A DNA stretch of 64,000 nucleotides from Chionoecetes opilio (taxonomy: Eukaryota > Arthropoda > Malacostraca > Decapoda > Majidae), in contig JACEEZ010025401.1 in assembly GCA_016584305.1 (NCBI GenBank), forward strand, positions 62,001 to 126,000, given 5' to 3'. The translations under genes and the position numbers were made by a program. A model generated the notes under the pieces. It had not been told where the DNA came from and did not search any database. It saw nothing but the letters and a program-made list of their open reading frames with translations. Within the stretch, counting starts at the first letter, position 1. Each line of letters opens with the position of its first letter. Positions 9,838-19,856 of the stretch are shown piece after piece.

Positions 9838-11483
9838 CTAGTCTCGAGCGGACTCCTTTTCTTTGAGCCTCTTAGAACGGCACGGGGTCACAGGGGGGTG
9901 AATGAAAGGGGACGTGATTTTCTCGTCCGAGCAAGGGGACACAGGGATGTGGGGGAGGGTGTCGTCACTAGGGGTTGGAACGGGTCGGAGGAAATGGCCG
10001 TTTCGCCACCAGACGCACCCACTAGGGAGGCGCACCTCGAAGTCCCTGGTCGTGCCGCAGCTCATAACAACTCTGACCTTGTCCCAGCGGTGTGATGTCG
10101 GGTCCTGGATACGGACGGTCTGGCCGACACACAGCCTGGGTAGGGGGCGGGCATGCTGGACATACTGAGCCTTGACCTGCTCAGCACGGGCGACAGCTCG
10201 GCGATCACAGTCCTCTGTGCGGGCCTGCCACTTCTCCAAGAAGGACTCAGGATGGGCAGGGGCACAGGAGCGGAGCGGGTGGCCATAAAGTGTCATCGCA
10301 GGGGATCGTCCCGTGGAGTTAGGGGTGTTGCGAAGCTCCAGGAGACCCCTGTCGAAGTCTTCACTGTCGATGTTGCCGTTGGGCGCCGTCTTGAGGATGA
10401 GGTATTTCACCGACTTGACGGCCGCCTCGGCGTGGCCATTAGACTGGGGGTAATGCGGCGAAGAAACTGCGTGGTAGACACCCCAGCGCTCCGTGAAGTT
10501 CCGGAAGGCAGTGCTGGTGAATTGGGGCCCGCCGTCAGTCCTGAGGTGGAGCGGGACACCAACTTCCCGGAAGTACCGGCAGAAGAGCCGTATGGTGTGC
10601 GTGGCGGTAGTATCGGCCACGCAGGGGACGACCACAGGCCACCCGGAGAGTCTCTCCGCGATGACCAGGAACGACTTCCCGGCGACGGAGAAAAAGTCTG
10701 CGGAGATGGACTGGAAAGGCCTGGAGGGGTGGTCGTCGCACAGTAGTGGTTCCTGTTGCTGACTGGGCTGTAGGATCTGGCATGGCTCGCAGGCTTGGAC
10801 GGTGCTGGTAATGTCGGCATCGATACCTGGCCAGAAGACAGTCTGCTGTGCCCGGCGCTTCGTGGCTGCGACACCTCGGTGACTGTCGTGCAGCCGAGCA
10901 AGGGCTGCAGGCGGTGGGCTGCAGGAACCACAATTCTCTGGCCATACAGGACCAGCTCCCCGTCTGCGTACAGGCAGTCACAGAGTTTCCAGTAGGGGAG
11001 TAGAGAGCTGTGCAGGGTGTACCGATTAGGAGGGAATCCTGATGTCACGCAGTCCCGTAGGCGGGTGTACGACGGGTCTGTCGCTGCTGCGGCTCGGGAG
11101 TTCCTGGATCATCCTATCGGCGTCTTGGTGTGGCGGATCGAGGTGTGAAGGGTCCTGATCCTGGTTGATGGCGTTGAGGGACACGACGCTCCTGAGGTGT
11201 GCTGCTGCGGCTTTGGCGCACACCATCTCGTCCTCTGGCGCGGGGCGGCTAACTGGGGCTCATGACAGGGCATCGGGGATGCAGAGCTGCTTCCCAGCAC
11301 GCCACACGGCCGTAAACAGGTAGGGCGAAACCTTCTCCTTGAGGCGTTGGAGGCGAGGGCTCTCAACCGCGTCCATGGTGTAGTGGTTGAGAATCGGGAT
11401 CAGGGGTCGGTGGTCCGTCATCAACGTGAAACTCTGTAGGCCTATCAAGTAAGGCCTGCACTTCGACATGGCCCAGGCGGCCT
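9838..11483 (-). pseudogene. Ty3/gypsy pol, 3' part: RNase H end and integrase
   Basis: From 11,469 downward the minus strand encodes the RNase H tail (LMTDHRPLIPIL, then AGKQLCIPDALSR), a connector, a degenerate integrase zinc-binding region (ACEPCQ) and the integrase core. Core residues seen are the DFF Asp region, TDGGPQFTS and YPQSNGHAEAAVKS (third catalytic acid), followed by a C-terminal domain ending RSKRLKEKESARD at 9,838. Frameshifts occur near 11,080 and 10,640. The enzyme would insert the cDNA copy. The 5' side is lost: at 11,480-11,484 the sequence departs from the homologous copy at 43,566-43,580 and enters unrelated DNA. About 0.86 kb (10,615-11,480) is also present, diverged, at 42,750-43,580. 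Confidence 0.88.
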
Positions 11484-11484
11484 T

Positions 11485-11799
11485 ATCCTTTTCTTATCTG
11501 ACTTATCTTTTTTTCTCAGTTCCCGTCTGTGTTGGTTGTGGAGAGTGTATTTTCTTTGTAATCTCATCCACTGTCACGGACACACCTACATCTTGCATTT
11601 CCTTTGCGATACTCTGGAAAGCAGCAGCTTTTTTCTCTCTGTCTCTGTATATGTCCATTTTCACTTGCCATAGGCACGGGTGTTGCCGATAAAGTTCAAT
11701 TAGGTGAAGGATCGCATATCTTGACCACTGATTCTTGCTGGGCGGAGGGGTAGACATATGTCCTGATGTAGACGTAGTGTAATTCCAGACAACTGACAA
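11485..11799 (-). CDS. MADF-domain protein (short)
   Basis: A 98-codon minus-strand frame opens MSVVWNYTTSTSGHMSTPP at 11,799. It contains a MADF-type helical domain: RYAILHLIELYRQHPCLWQV, YRDREKKAAAFQSIAKEM and VSVTVDEITKKIHS, ending TEKKR and a stop near 11,503. MADF domains are Myb/SANT-related DNA-binding modules found in arthropod transcription factors and as accessory proteins of PIF/Harbinger transposons. The domain breaks off after its second helix, where further conserved residues would be expected, so the gene is probably truncated. The palindromic sequence just upstream favours a transposon origin (inference). The gypsy boundary lies immediately downstream. Confidence 0.6.
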
Positions 11800-11894
11800 A
11801 TCATGGCTCCAAAGATCCGCATGTAGCCTCGTATGTCTGGCAGCGACGCACTGCCGGGCAGTGCCTGGTGAAATCGCTCACCTACCATCACAGG

Positions 11895-11992
11895 CATTTT
11901 ACTCATTTGCCCGCGGGCAAAAGCGGTGAGCCCGTCAACAGGCAAACTGCTCGCTTGTGCCCGCGGGCATTGCCCGTCAGTGTGTACGGAGC
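11895..11992 (-). mobile_element. Palindromic block, possible DNA-transposon end
   Basis: Two copies of the perfect palindrome GCCCGCGGGC lie about 50 bp apart (near 11,911 and 11,959), with further GGGC/GCCC words between. The outer edge reads AGCTCCGTACACACTGACGG on the minus strand. GC-rich subterminal palindromes next to a MADF ORF resemble a Harbinger-type element, but no second terminus was found. Confidence 0.4.
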
Positions 11993-11999
11993 TTTACAC

Positions 12000-12967
12000 G
12001 TAGAGGAGGCGGGACTGCAAAGCCCGATTAGTGATTATTGTTCGTAGGAACGTATCTCAAATTAAATAATGGGGTTAAATGGGAAAAATACATTCAATTT
12101 ACGAATTTTTGATTTACAAACAGTTTTTGAGGAACGTAACCCATTCTTAAATCAAGGTGGCCGTGTACTTGATGATGTATTATATTTGTATATTTGTTTA
12201 TTTAATGTATTGTCTGTGTGGTGTTGTGATGCAGACCACTTGTGATCTCATAGCAGTCATTTGTTGTCCCTTTGTTCATCATGGTTTATTCAGTGCCATC
12301 GGGTGCAGGTGTGAAACTGCTTATTGTAGGTGAAAAGTAATAACAGCAATTTTATCTTAATATAGAATTACATTAAGCATTGCATATCAGTATTTGTTTT
12401 ATTCATATCATAAAATAAGAAGTTCACCAGAGTGCACTTCCCATGCTCCTGTTAAGCAGCAGCAACACAGGTCACTGCTCCACGCAATGAAGGAAAGCAG
12501 CCTGTGCAGATAAGTTATATTATGTCCTACATGGCTGTGCATAATGTAGCATTGTAGGCTGACCAGAAAACATGATTACAAAAGATTACAGGAATTACAT
12601 TTGTTACGGCAGATTTTTTGGGGTGTTGCCGTGCTAGTACGCAAAACATGTAATACTGAAGTACGTATATTATTGATGACATTATACGAGAACTGTTTTA
12701 TACTCTTATTTCTATTATCACCACTTCTACTACGTCTCCTACTACTATTACTTCTGTACTACCACTGCTTTATAATGGGTCATTCTTCACTTTCGTAAAA
12801 ATGGAGTTAACGGTGAATTGATTGAACAACGGTAATGTTGCTTGGTGAATGAAAAACGGGTCACGAGGCTTGGTGTGTACAGCGTGTGTTGCCTGGCGTG
12901 TCCCACTGCCGCCTGGGGGAGAGGAACGCCCCCAGCCAGCATCCATCCCACTCAGAGTACTCTACCC
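12000..12967. other. Non-coding spacer
   Basis: No gene was recognised. The segment near 12,100 (ACGAATTTTTGATTTACAAA) resembles ends of common arthropod repeats, and (CTA)n-like pyrimidine triplets occur near 12,720-12,760. Confidence 0.4.
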
Positions 12968-13199
12968 TTATTCTTTATCTTCCCTATGGTGGTGGTGATG
13001 TTGCACTTCAGGAAGTCCAGTGTTTTTCTGGTTGTAGTCTTTGAAGGCCATGATGGAGAAGCATTGCCGCCACCAACCACATCCAACACCAGCAGCCCCA
13101 CAAAAGCCCACCCTGTTTGATGATCCGTGGCATGTTGGCCTTGCGCGTGGTGGGTTCCTTGGTCGCCTCATCACCCCCAGACACCCAAGCCAGCTTCAT

Positions 13200-13824
13200 C
13201 TTGATGCCAAGGTGGATCATTTCCCATTGATGATGGCTTGGGCTCCTTCCTCTGGGTTTCTGGTGGACCTCAGGCTCACCTCTATGAAACTGTGCAGGAG
13301 GAGATGAGGCTCACCGCACTATGCAGTAGAAGAAAAGTAGTCAACCAGTTTGGAGACGGGAGAGCTGGGGAGGGTGGAGGAGACCTGGGAGAAGAGTGCG
13401 GCCAGCACGATGAGGAGGGAGAGGGTCACCATGATGCGGTCGTTGAAGCTTTCCAGCGGAAAGTGGGTGATTGTGACGTGCGCCAGGAGACACAGGATGA
13501 TGCACGGCAGGAAGGTGGTCATGGTGTACGCTCCAGACTTACGAGTGAACAGCAGCCTCACCCATACTTTCTTCTTGCCCTCCACTATGTACCGTGCCGG
13601 GGAGATGCTGTACATGGAGAGTGTGGAGTCCTTGCCGATCACCTGTACCCCGCCCGGCCCTGTGTCCCAGCGAGGGCAGCACCCGAGTGTGGTCTTGAGT
13701 CTCACCATCATCCCACACTCCTGGGTGTCAAAGGGAAAGGTGCGGAAGTCGAAATCGCAGGAGAAAGTGAACTCGTACTGGATTGAGCGCCGGATCTCCA
13801 CCTCCGACCCGTTGAATGACATCA
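13200..13824 (-). CDS. Cys-loop ligand-gated ion channel, exon with Cys-loop and TM1-TM3
   Basis: The exon starts after a TTGCAG acceptor (AG at 13,825-13,826). It joins the previous exon in phase so that the codon across the junction reads Val. It encodes the end of the ligand-binding domain with the diagnostic Cys-loop CDFDFRTFPFDTQEC (13 residues between cysteines), then SISPARYIVEGKK, TM1 (YTMTTFLPCIILCLLAHVTI) and TM2 (RIMVTLSLLIVLAALFSQV). TM3 begins SKLVDYF. A TAG then appears near 13,320; one extra T in the TTTT run (minus strand; 13,333-13,336) restores YCI, and two further single-base gaps restore LLHSFIEVSLRSTRNPEEG to about 13,205. All three gaps sit in short homopolymers, pointing to consensus error. 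The TM2 lead-in lacks the PAR motif of anion channels. A hydrophobic stretch near 13,060-13,130 might belong to the gene, but TM4 was not identified. Confidence 0.88.
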
Positions 13825-13852
13825 CTGCAACACACGAACAACTGATTGATGC

Positions 13853-13873
13853 TTGATTAGTAACACACACACA

Positions 13874-13913
<40 letters not shown>

Positions 13914-14051
13914 CCACACACACACACACACACACAATGCAAGAAGTATTCAGGACTTCAAAGGCAAGCTGGATAATAGTTGATTTGAAGACGGGACAGT
14001 ATGAGCATAGCTCTTTTCCTGTATGTTACAACTAGGTAAATACAATTAGAT

Positions 14052-14117
<66 letters not shown>

Positions 14118-14120
14118 GTA
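13853..14120. repeat. (CA)n and (CACG)n microsatellites in channel intron
   Basis: A (CGCA)n/(CA)n tract covers about 13,865-13,937 and a pure (CA)n tract covers about 14,054-14,113. Both lie just inside the 3' end of the 4.4-kb intron, on the minus strand as (TG)n close to the acceptor of the TM exon. Confidence 0.95.
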
Positions 14121-14462
14121 TGTGACCTATTTCTTAGGTCTTGGAAAATATTGGGATGAATTCTTGTACTTATTGACTTATACTTGTTGGTAATTTCCAT
14201 TCATAATTAACACTGCGGCTCCATCAGCACTGCTGTTCTGCCAAGTTTGAAGAAAGTGGCTCTTCTTATATTATGGGTTGCCGACCTCTGGCCTTGGGGA
14301 ATGACAAAATTAATGTCCAACAGAATTTTTTTTTTTTTTCATAGGTACAGATAATTTTTTTTTTTAGTTTATTATTAACAGATAATTTAAACAAACAGAT
14401 AATTACAGGTAAACAAAATGTCATGTACTATATGAGAAAAAAATTGAGAAAATTCAATTATA

Positions 14463-14820
14463 CCGTGAAAGCCCAAGGAATCAAGTGGTTGGCTGGAGGA
14501 TGACAAGATGACAAGAGCACCAAACGAGTGAAATAGAAGAATATAAATGAACAAGAAATATTCCCATTAGGGTAAGAAGAGAGGAAGAAAATGGATTTAA
14601 GAAAAATATAGCCGACAGATGCAAAGAAGAACCCAAACTATTCTGCAGATATATGAATGGAAAGCTGAAACGTAAGGACAGAATAGCAAGACTAAAAGGC
14701 ACCAATGTAATATAGGAGAACTCAAAAGAAATGTGTGAAATATTAAACAAGAACTTTCAGAAAGTATTAAGGAAAGAAGCAGCTTTGGGTACCACAGGGA
14801 GAGAGGAAGGAGGTGGAGAT
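14463..14820 (+). mobile_element. LINE A fragment, first part (between endonuclease and RT)
   Basis: The plus strand encodes KKNIADRCKEEPKLFCRYMN, then GKLKRKDRIARLKG and KEMCEILNKNFQKVLRKEA, with a stop. This is the linker region of decapod CR1/jockey-like LINE ORF2 proteins. It resumes at about 18,013 after LINE B. Confidence 0.7.
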
Positions 14821-14892
14821 AACATAAGAAAATAAGGAAGCTACAAGAGGCCGCGAGGCCTACACGTGGTAGTTCCTGTCACCTAACACTAC

Positions 14893-16446
14893 CTACATCC
14901 ACCTTTCATCCCCATCCATGAACCTATCCAGCTCCCCTTTAAAGCTCCCTAATGACTCCGCACTAACTACCTGTCTACTGAGACCATTCCATTCATTCAC
15001 CACCCTATTTGTGAACCAGTTTTTCCCTATTTCCTTTCTAAATCTACGGTTTTCCAGCTTGAATCCGTTACGTCTTGTTCTACCCTGGTTAATAGCCGTA
15101 AGAACTTTTCCTACCTCTCCTTTATTAAATCCCTTTATCCACTTAAAAACTTCTATCAGATCGCCCCTTACTCTGCGTCTCTCGAGTGAGTGTAATTTTA
15201 ATAACTTCAATCTCCCCTCATAACTAAAGTTACGCATCCCTTGTATCATTTTGGTCATCCTTCTCTGCACTGATTCTAACAAGGCTATATCCATCCTGTA
15301 ATATGGAGACCAAAACTGAACCGCATAGTCTAGGTGAGGCCTGACTAGAGCCAGATAAAGCTTTAGAATAACTTCCGTACTTCTACTATTAACACTTCTG
15401 GTAATGAATCCTAATACTCTATTAGCTCTATTTCTGGCCTCAATACATTGTTTCCTAGGACGGAGGTCTGGGCTCACCCTCACTCCAAGATCTTTTTCAC
15501 CTTCTGATCTTTTCAGCGATACATTGCTTATGGTGTATCTATTACTAGGGTTTTTTCTACCAACATTCATAACGCTACATTTATCAATATTAAATTCCAT
15601 CTGCCATCTGACTGCCCACTCGTTAAGTTTATCTAAGTCTCCCTGTAATATGTTTACGTCAGACTGTGATCCAATAATCCTACCTAACTTAGTATCATCA
15701 GCAAACTTGCTGATATCACTGCTAATCCCACTATCCAAGTCGTTGATGTAAATCAAAAATAGTAATGGGCCCAAAACAGACCCTTGTGGAACTCCACTTG
15801 TCACCAATCCCCATTCAGATTTAGAACCATTAATTGTAACCCTTTGTTGCCTATTATTTAGCCAAGCTCTGATCCAATGAAGAACCTTCCCATCTATACC
15901 ATGAGCCCTAACCTTATTTAAGAGTCGCTCGTGTGGTACTTTGTCAAATGCCTTACTAAAGTCCAGATATATTATATCATAATCCTTATCATTATCTGCC
16001 GTCTCATAAACTTTCCTATAAAAACTCAATAAATTGGTGAGACATGACCTACCCTTGGTGAATCCATGTTGTGAATCATTGATCAAACTATGTTTATCTA
16101 AGTGCTCTCTAAGGTTTTTTGCAATAATAGATTCCAATAATTTACCCACCACTGATGTTAGACTTACGGGTCGATAATTTGAATTTAGTCCTCTGTCTCC
16201 CTTCTTGAATATGGGAACAACATTTCCTTTCCTCCACAATAATGGCACATCGCCTATCTCAACCAATTTCCTAAAAATGTGCACTAACGACTCACTAACA
16301 ACCTCCTTGCATTCCTTTAATACCCTGGGATACACTTCATCTGGTCCTGGGGATTTAAAAAATTTCATTTTATCTATACCCTCTTCCACCATTTCCCTAG
16401 TTATCACAATATCTTTGAGTTTCTCCTCATCGCTTCCTTTGAACAT
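14893..16446 (-). CDS. LINE B reverse transcriptase
   Basis: A 517-codon frame. RT motifs in order: FFKSPGPDEVYPRVLKE, WRKGNVVPIFKKGDR, NYRPVSLTSVVGKLLE, HGFTKGRSCLTNLL, IYLDFSKAFDKVPH (first Asp), GVPQGSVLGPLLFLIYINDL, FADDTKLG (catalytic Asp pair), then the thumb and a C-terminal region ending FKGELDRFMDGDERWM. It copies the element RNA at a nicked target. The methionine at 16,446 is internal; the natural frame continues upstream from another frame at 16,404-16,724. Confidence 0.92.
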   Translation of the reverse strand: MFKGSDEEKLKDIVITREMVEEGIDKMKFFKSPGPDEVYPRVLKECKEVVSESLVHIFRKLVEIGDVPLLWRKGNVVPIFKKGDRGLNSNYRPVSLTSVVGKLLESIIAKNLREHLDKHSLINDSQHGFTKGRSCLTNLLSFYRKVYETADNDKDYDIIYLDFSKAFDKVPHERLLNKVRAHGIDGKVLHWIRAWLNNRQQRVTINGSKSEWGLVTSGVPQGSVLGPLLFLIYINDLDSGISSDISKFADDTKLGRIIGSQSDVNILQGDLDKLNEWAVRWQMEFNIDKCSVMNVGRKNPSNRYTISNVSLKRSEGEKDLGVRVSPDLRPRKQCIEARNRANRVLGFITRSVNSRSTEVILKLYLALVRPHLDYAVQFWSPYYRMDIALLESVQRRMTKMIQGMRNFSYEGRLKLLKLHSLERRRVRGDLIEVFKWIKGFNKGEVGKVLTAINQGRTRRNGFKLENRRFRKEIGKNWFTNRVVNEWNGLSRQVVSAESLGSFKGELDRFMDGDERWM

Positions 16447-16724
16447 TGTTCACTATCAGATATCGTCTGTGTATCCTCCTCTGTAAAAACACTTAAGAAA
16501 TAATCATTTAGACTCTTACACATATCCTCATCTGTATTTAAGACCTCACCCTGTCCTGATCTTAACGGCCCAACTAATTCCCTTGTCTTTGTTTTATAAA
16601 CCTGATAGAACCCCTTTGGGTCCCTTTTCGCCTGTTCTACTTTAATCTCATAATTGTTCTTAGCAACTCGAGTTAATTTCTTCACTGTTCTCGCCATCAC
16701 GTTATACTGTTCTTTGTTTACCAA
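16404..16724 (-). pseudogene. LINE B linker between endonuclease and RT
   Basis: Encodes KLTRVAKNNYEIKVEQAKRD, then PKGFYQVYKTKTRELVGPLR and LNDYFLSVFTEED, the usual spacer of CR1-like ORF2. It overlaps the RT frame by 43 bp in a different frame, so a frameshift near 16,420 separates them. Confidence 0.8.
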
Positions 16725-16739
16725 TCCTGCCTTGAACCT

Positions 16740-17375
16740 TCAATAAATGTTTCTTTTTACTCCAATGTTGTGTTTTAACTTGGTGGTCATCCATTTTGGA
16801 TCACTCTTTCTGGACCTTATTTCCCTATAAGGAATATTTCTTTTCTGTCCGTCAATTGTATTCCTTACAAATGAGGTATAATCCTCCTCAGTCCCGACCT
16901 CACTTCCCCTTCTAACCTCTCTAATTACCTCCTCAGCCCTGACCTCACTTCCCTGTCTAACCGCTCTAATTATCTCCTCACCCTCGACCTCACTACCATA
17001 TCTGACCGCGCCAATTACCTCCAGGTGCCTTCCTAATCCTTCATAATTGGCCTTAACAGCTGTCAACGCCCTGTCCTGGGAAAATTTCTTCCCCTCCATC
17101 CCACACCTCTTATTAATAACCTCCAGGTGTCTTCTTAATCCCGCATAATTGGCCTTTCTAAAATTAGATATTCGATGCCTATTGCCACTTAATTTTCCAA
17201 CTTCCCATTTTAAGCTAAATCTGATCTCATAATGGTCGCTATTATCTAAATTCCCACCGACCTCCACATTTGTAACTAAATCGTCTCTATTTGTCAGCAA
17301 TAGATCTAGAATATTATCTCTAGTAGGCTCCTTGATTGCTTGACTTAGGAAGTTATCCTGGATTATATTTAACAA
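16740..17375 (-). pseudogene. LINE B endonuclease C-terminus with tandem duplications
   Basis: Begins within the endonuclease end (ILDLLLTNRDDLVTNVEV, NLDNSDHYEIRF, the conserved SDH motif). It then carries two copies of a KANY.GL.RHLEVI block and three copies of a 15-residue block (AVRQGSEVRAEEVIR and variants). These are coding tandem repeats not expected in this domain. Confidence 0.8.
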
Positions 17376-17389
17376 TTCATCTGCGTCGA

Positions 17390-17800
17390 CCTATGATTAA
17401 ATCCCAGTCTATATTCCTAAGATTAAAATCTCCCACCACGCATAATCGATTATATCTGCAGGCCTTGTTTATTTCTTCCCATATAGGAGCTGAATCCTCT
17501 TTACATAAGTTTGGAGGCCTATACACTACACCCAAAACCATTTTCTCAGTTCCCTCCGTAACCTCTACCCATATAGACTATGCTGTCATCTGTTTTTATA
17601 ACATTGTTAACACAACATTGCAATGCATCTCTTGCATAAAGCGCAACTCCTCCTCCTCGTCTGCCTACTCTGTCCTTGTGAAATAACTTATACCCAGCTA
17701 TCTCGACTTCCGGATCAAATACCTTTCCTGACATATCCAACCATGTTTCTGTTAATGCTATTATATCAAAATCCTCTACACTATTTATTCCTCTCAGGAA
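17390..17800 (-). pseudogene. LINE B endonuclease N-terminal part, frameshifted
   Basis: Reads in two frames: DFDIIALTETWL, PEVEIAGYKLFHKDRVGRRG, GGVALYARDALQC, then after a shift near 17,560 MVLGVVYRPPNLCKEDSAP and CVVGDFNLRNIDW. The E, D and N residues of the exonuclease-endonuclease-phosphatase fold are present. The domain nicks target DNA. Confidence 0.82.
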
Positions 17801-18012
17801 ATCTATCTTTTTTTTTTAAATACTCCTACAGTTTGTAAAGTAAACCTTCAAGCAACTCCTCTTTTTTTGTCAATTTTCCCTTTATCTTTAACTAAACCCC
17901 TCCTCTCTCTCTTCTTACGGATCACTTTAGTTCCCTGCCTTCTGAAACTCCTCCTAGTGTCGCAAGTTTCCTTTACCCCGACCCCCGTGTCTAAACCCCG
18001 GTTCTCTATCTT

Positions 18013-18185
18013 AAAAAGATAGATGCCTCTTTAGTACAAGCTATGATCAGATATTGAAGCTAATGAAAGAATTAGAAGAATGAAAAGCAATATGACCAGA
18101 TAGAGTGTCAAGTCATATTTCATAGGAATGTAGACAAATTGTGGTTGAACCAATACATGAGATCATTGCGTGATGTTGAAATCAG
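18013..18185 (+). mobile_element. LINE A fragment, second part (start of RT)
   Basis: The plus strand reads LMKELEE.KAI.PDRVSSHI and CRQIVVEPIHEII, the beginning of the RT domain that should directly follow the piece at 14,463-14,820. It ends about 20 bp before the channel exon's splice donor on the other strand. Confidence 0.65.
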
Positions 18186-18203
18186 GAAATCATGACAACT
18201 CAC

Positions 18204-19664
18204 CCTCATAGCTGTTGTCTGTTGTGTGTCGTCCACCGGCCACCGCCCGCACCGTGACATCCTCCAGCACCGAGGTGGTGGTCCAGACGGCCAGGTTGTC
18301 CTTGTAATGGGCATTGGGGAAAAAGAGCTGCGGCTTCCAGATATTGCCATAGTCATTGGAATCCCCCCACTGGGTTCTTTTTTGGAGATTTTGGAATGTG
18401 AGTCTGCTGTCCCGCCACAAAAGTGATACCTTCAGATTAACCTTAAACTCGTTTGTTTCAAGTGACACTGAATGCATGCGCTGAACATTGACGATCAACT
18501 TGACAACTGGCTGGCGTTCCGGGCAGGACCCTGTCAGGTAAGAGGGGGGCAGAGGCTTCATGAGAGTGCACTTTTCACCCTCATCAGACATGTCGTCACA
18601 ATCCTGCACTCCGTCACACCGGCTCTGCAGGGGAATGCAGACGCCGTCATCACACGTGAACTGGTCTTCCTCACACACCGTGATACTGAAATTCATGAGA
18701 TCCATATTTCCCTCTTCGATCCAAGTATTACGGCCAAATATATCTTTATCACGGCCCAGTAAAGCATATTTTTCCTGCAAGCCTGGAATTCTCTTAGTAA
18801 GACATCTTATCTGCTCTCCATCTGGGTCTTGCTGGGAACACTCCCCTCTGCGGATTATCCCGCCATATTCAGGCAGGAGAACCAGCCTCCTGTTGTAATT
18901 GTACAGAGTCATTGCCTCAGTGCAATCACCTTTCTGGTAAACAGTTTTGCCAAGAGGCATGACACAAGCCGTGACTGCAAACACTGCATAGCAGCTGTAG
19001 GACAGCATGACGTACGTGCCAGACTCGCGGTTCACAGACAGCACCAGGCCGTGCTCCTGGGTGGTCATCTCCTGGGTCCACAGCATAAGGTTTGGCTCAT
19101 GCACGTCCAAGGATAACTTTATATCCTTAGCAAACTCCTCCAAGTTGTCATCGCTGTTGATAAGGCGACCGCCAATATTTGTGCAGATATTGTGGGCCCT
19201 GAAATGGTTGCCGCAAATAGTAAACAGTGCCACAAATTCTTTGGCTTCTGGGAGACATTGTTCCTGTTGCGCTAACATGTAGGTGGACACTATTCCTGAT
19301 ACCGAGAAGTTTGTCATGGAGACGAAGTCTTCTGCAGAGTCTTCACAATTTTGTAAACCTTCAACCTCAGAAGGGTTGAGATGTCTGGTATAATACCTCA
19401 CACCAGTCACTTTTCCCGAATAGGCAAAATTGTCAGTTTCAGCGCCCACCTCGACGGTGATGTTGTCACTGGTCACCGCGGGCACGCTGCAGTCGTCCCG
19501 CGGCGCCACGGGCTCGCTGAAGGTCTCGTTGTGGAAGTGGATCAGCACAGTGTCATTGGCCACCACAAGACATATGAGCTGCCAGGTGTTGGTCAGCAGA
19601 GGCTTGTCGATGAAGGGCACTGGACACTTGGCATGAATGGCTACATTTATCCTTCCCTCCAAAG
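18204..19664 (-). CDS. Cys-loop ligand-gated ion channel, large ectodomain exon (lectin-like, LDLa, ligand-binding)
   Basis: A 1,461-bp exon with TTGCAG acceptor (19,665-19,670) and GTGAGT donor (18,203 downward). Order seen: (1) end of a LamG/pentraxin-like fold (ALEGRINVAIHA, NTWQLICLVVANDTVLIHF, VTGVRYYTRHLNPSEVEGL); (2) a C-type-lectin-like segment (AHNICTNIGGRLINSDDNLE, then LMLWTQEM) lacking an obvious calcium motif; (3) an LDL-receptor class A module (CEEDQFTCDDGVCIPLQSRC, then DGVQDCDDMSDEGEKC) with six cysteines and the acidic calcium cage; (4) the first half of a neurotransmitter-gated channel ligand-binding domain (SLLWRDSRLTFQNL, IWKPQLFFPNAHY). Several N-x-S/T sites fit an extracellular position. 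Ordinary Cys-loop subunits have only part 4, so this belongs to a chimeric arthropod subfamily. Ligand and ion selectivity cannot be read. Confidence 0.88.
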
Positions 19665-19856
19665 CTGCAAAGGAGAAGAAAAGATCCATGTGACTGATTG
19701 GTGGTGACTGGCTGCGTGAGATTGTTGGACATATTATCCAGTAATAGGATGCAGAAAGATGAGTTTGCTGATTGATTGAAAACTCTTATTTCTGCATCCC
19801 TGACAAATTGATTGACTGCCTGACTGATTTCTTATTACAGGGCGAGTCAGACTGAC

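Larger units (their letters stand above)
14820..18012 (-). mobile_element. LINE B, CR1-like non-LTR retrotransposon, nearly full ORF2
   Basis: An almost complete minus-strand element. Its 3' end (left) carries a conserved untranslated tail and a short TTCTTATG-type octamer remnant near 14,820-14,835. ORF2 spans endonuclease (about 17,790 to 17,150) and reverse transcriptase (16,724 to 14,893), split over frames at about 17,560, 17,385, 16,740 and 16,420. The 5' end near 18,012 abuts the continuation of LINE A, so LINE B inserted into LINE A. Confidence 0.85.

Noticed and set aside
10153..10746. 197-codon plus-strand frame
   Set aside because: Antisense shadow of the gypsy integrase, which has clear motifs on the minus strand.
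12842..13307. Plus-strand frames over the channel exon
   Set aside because: Antisense to the channel coding region, low complexity, no motifs.
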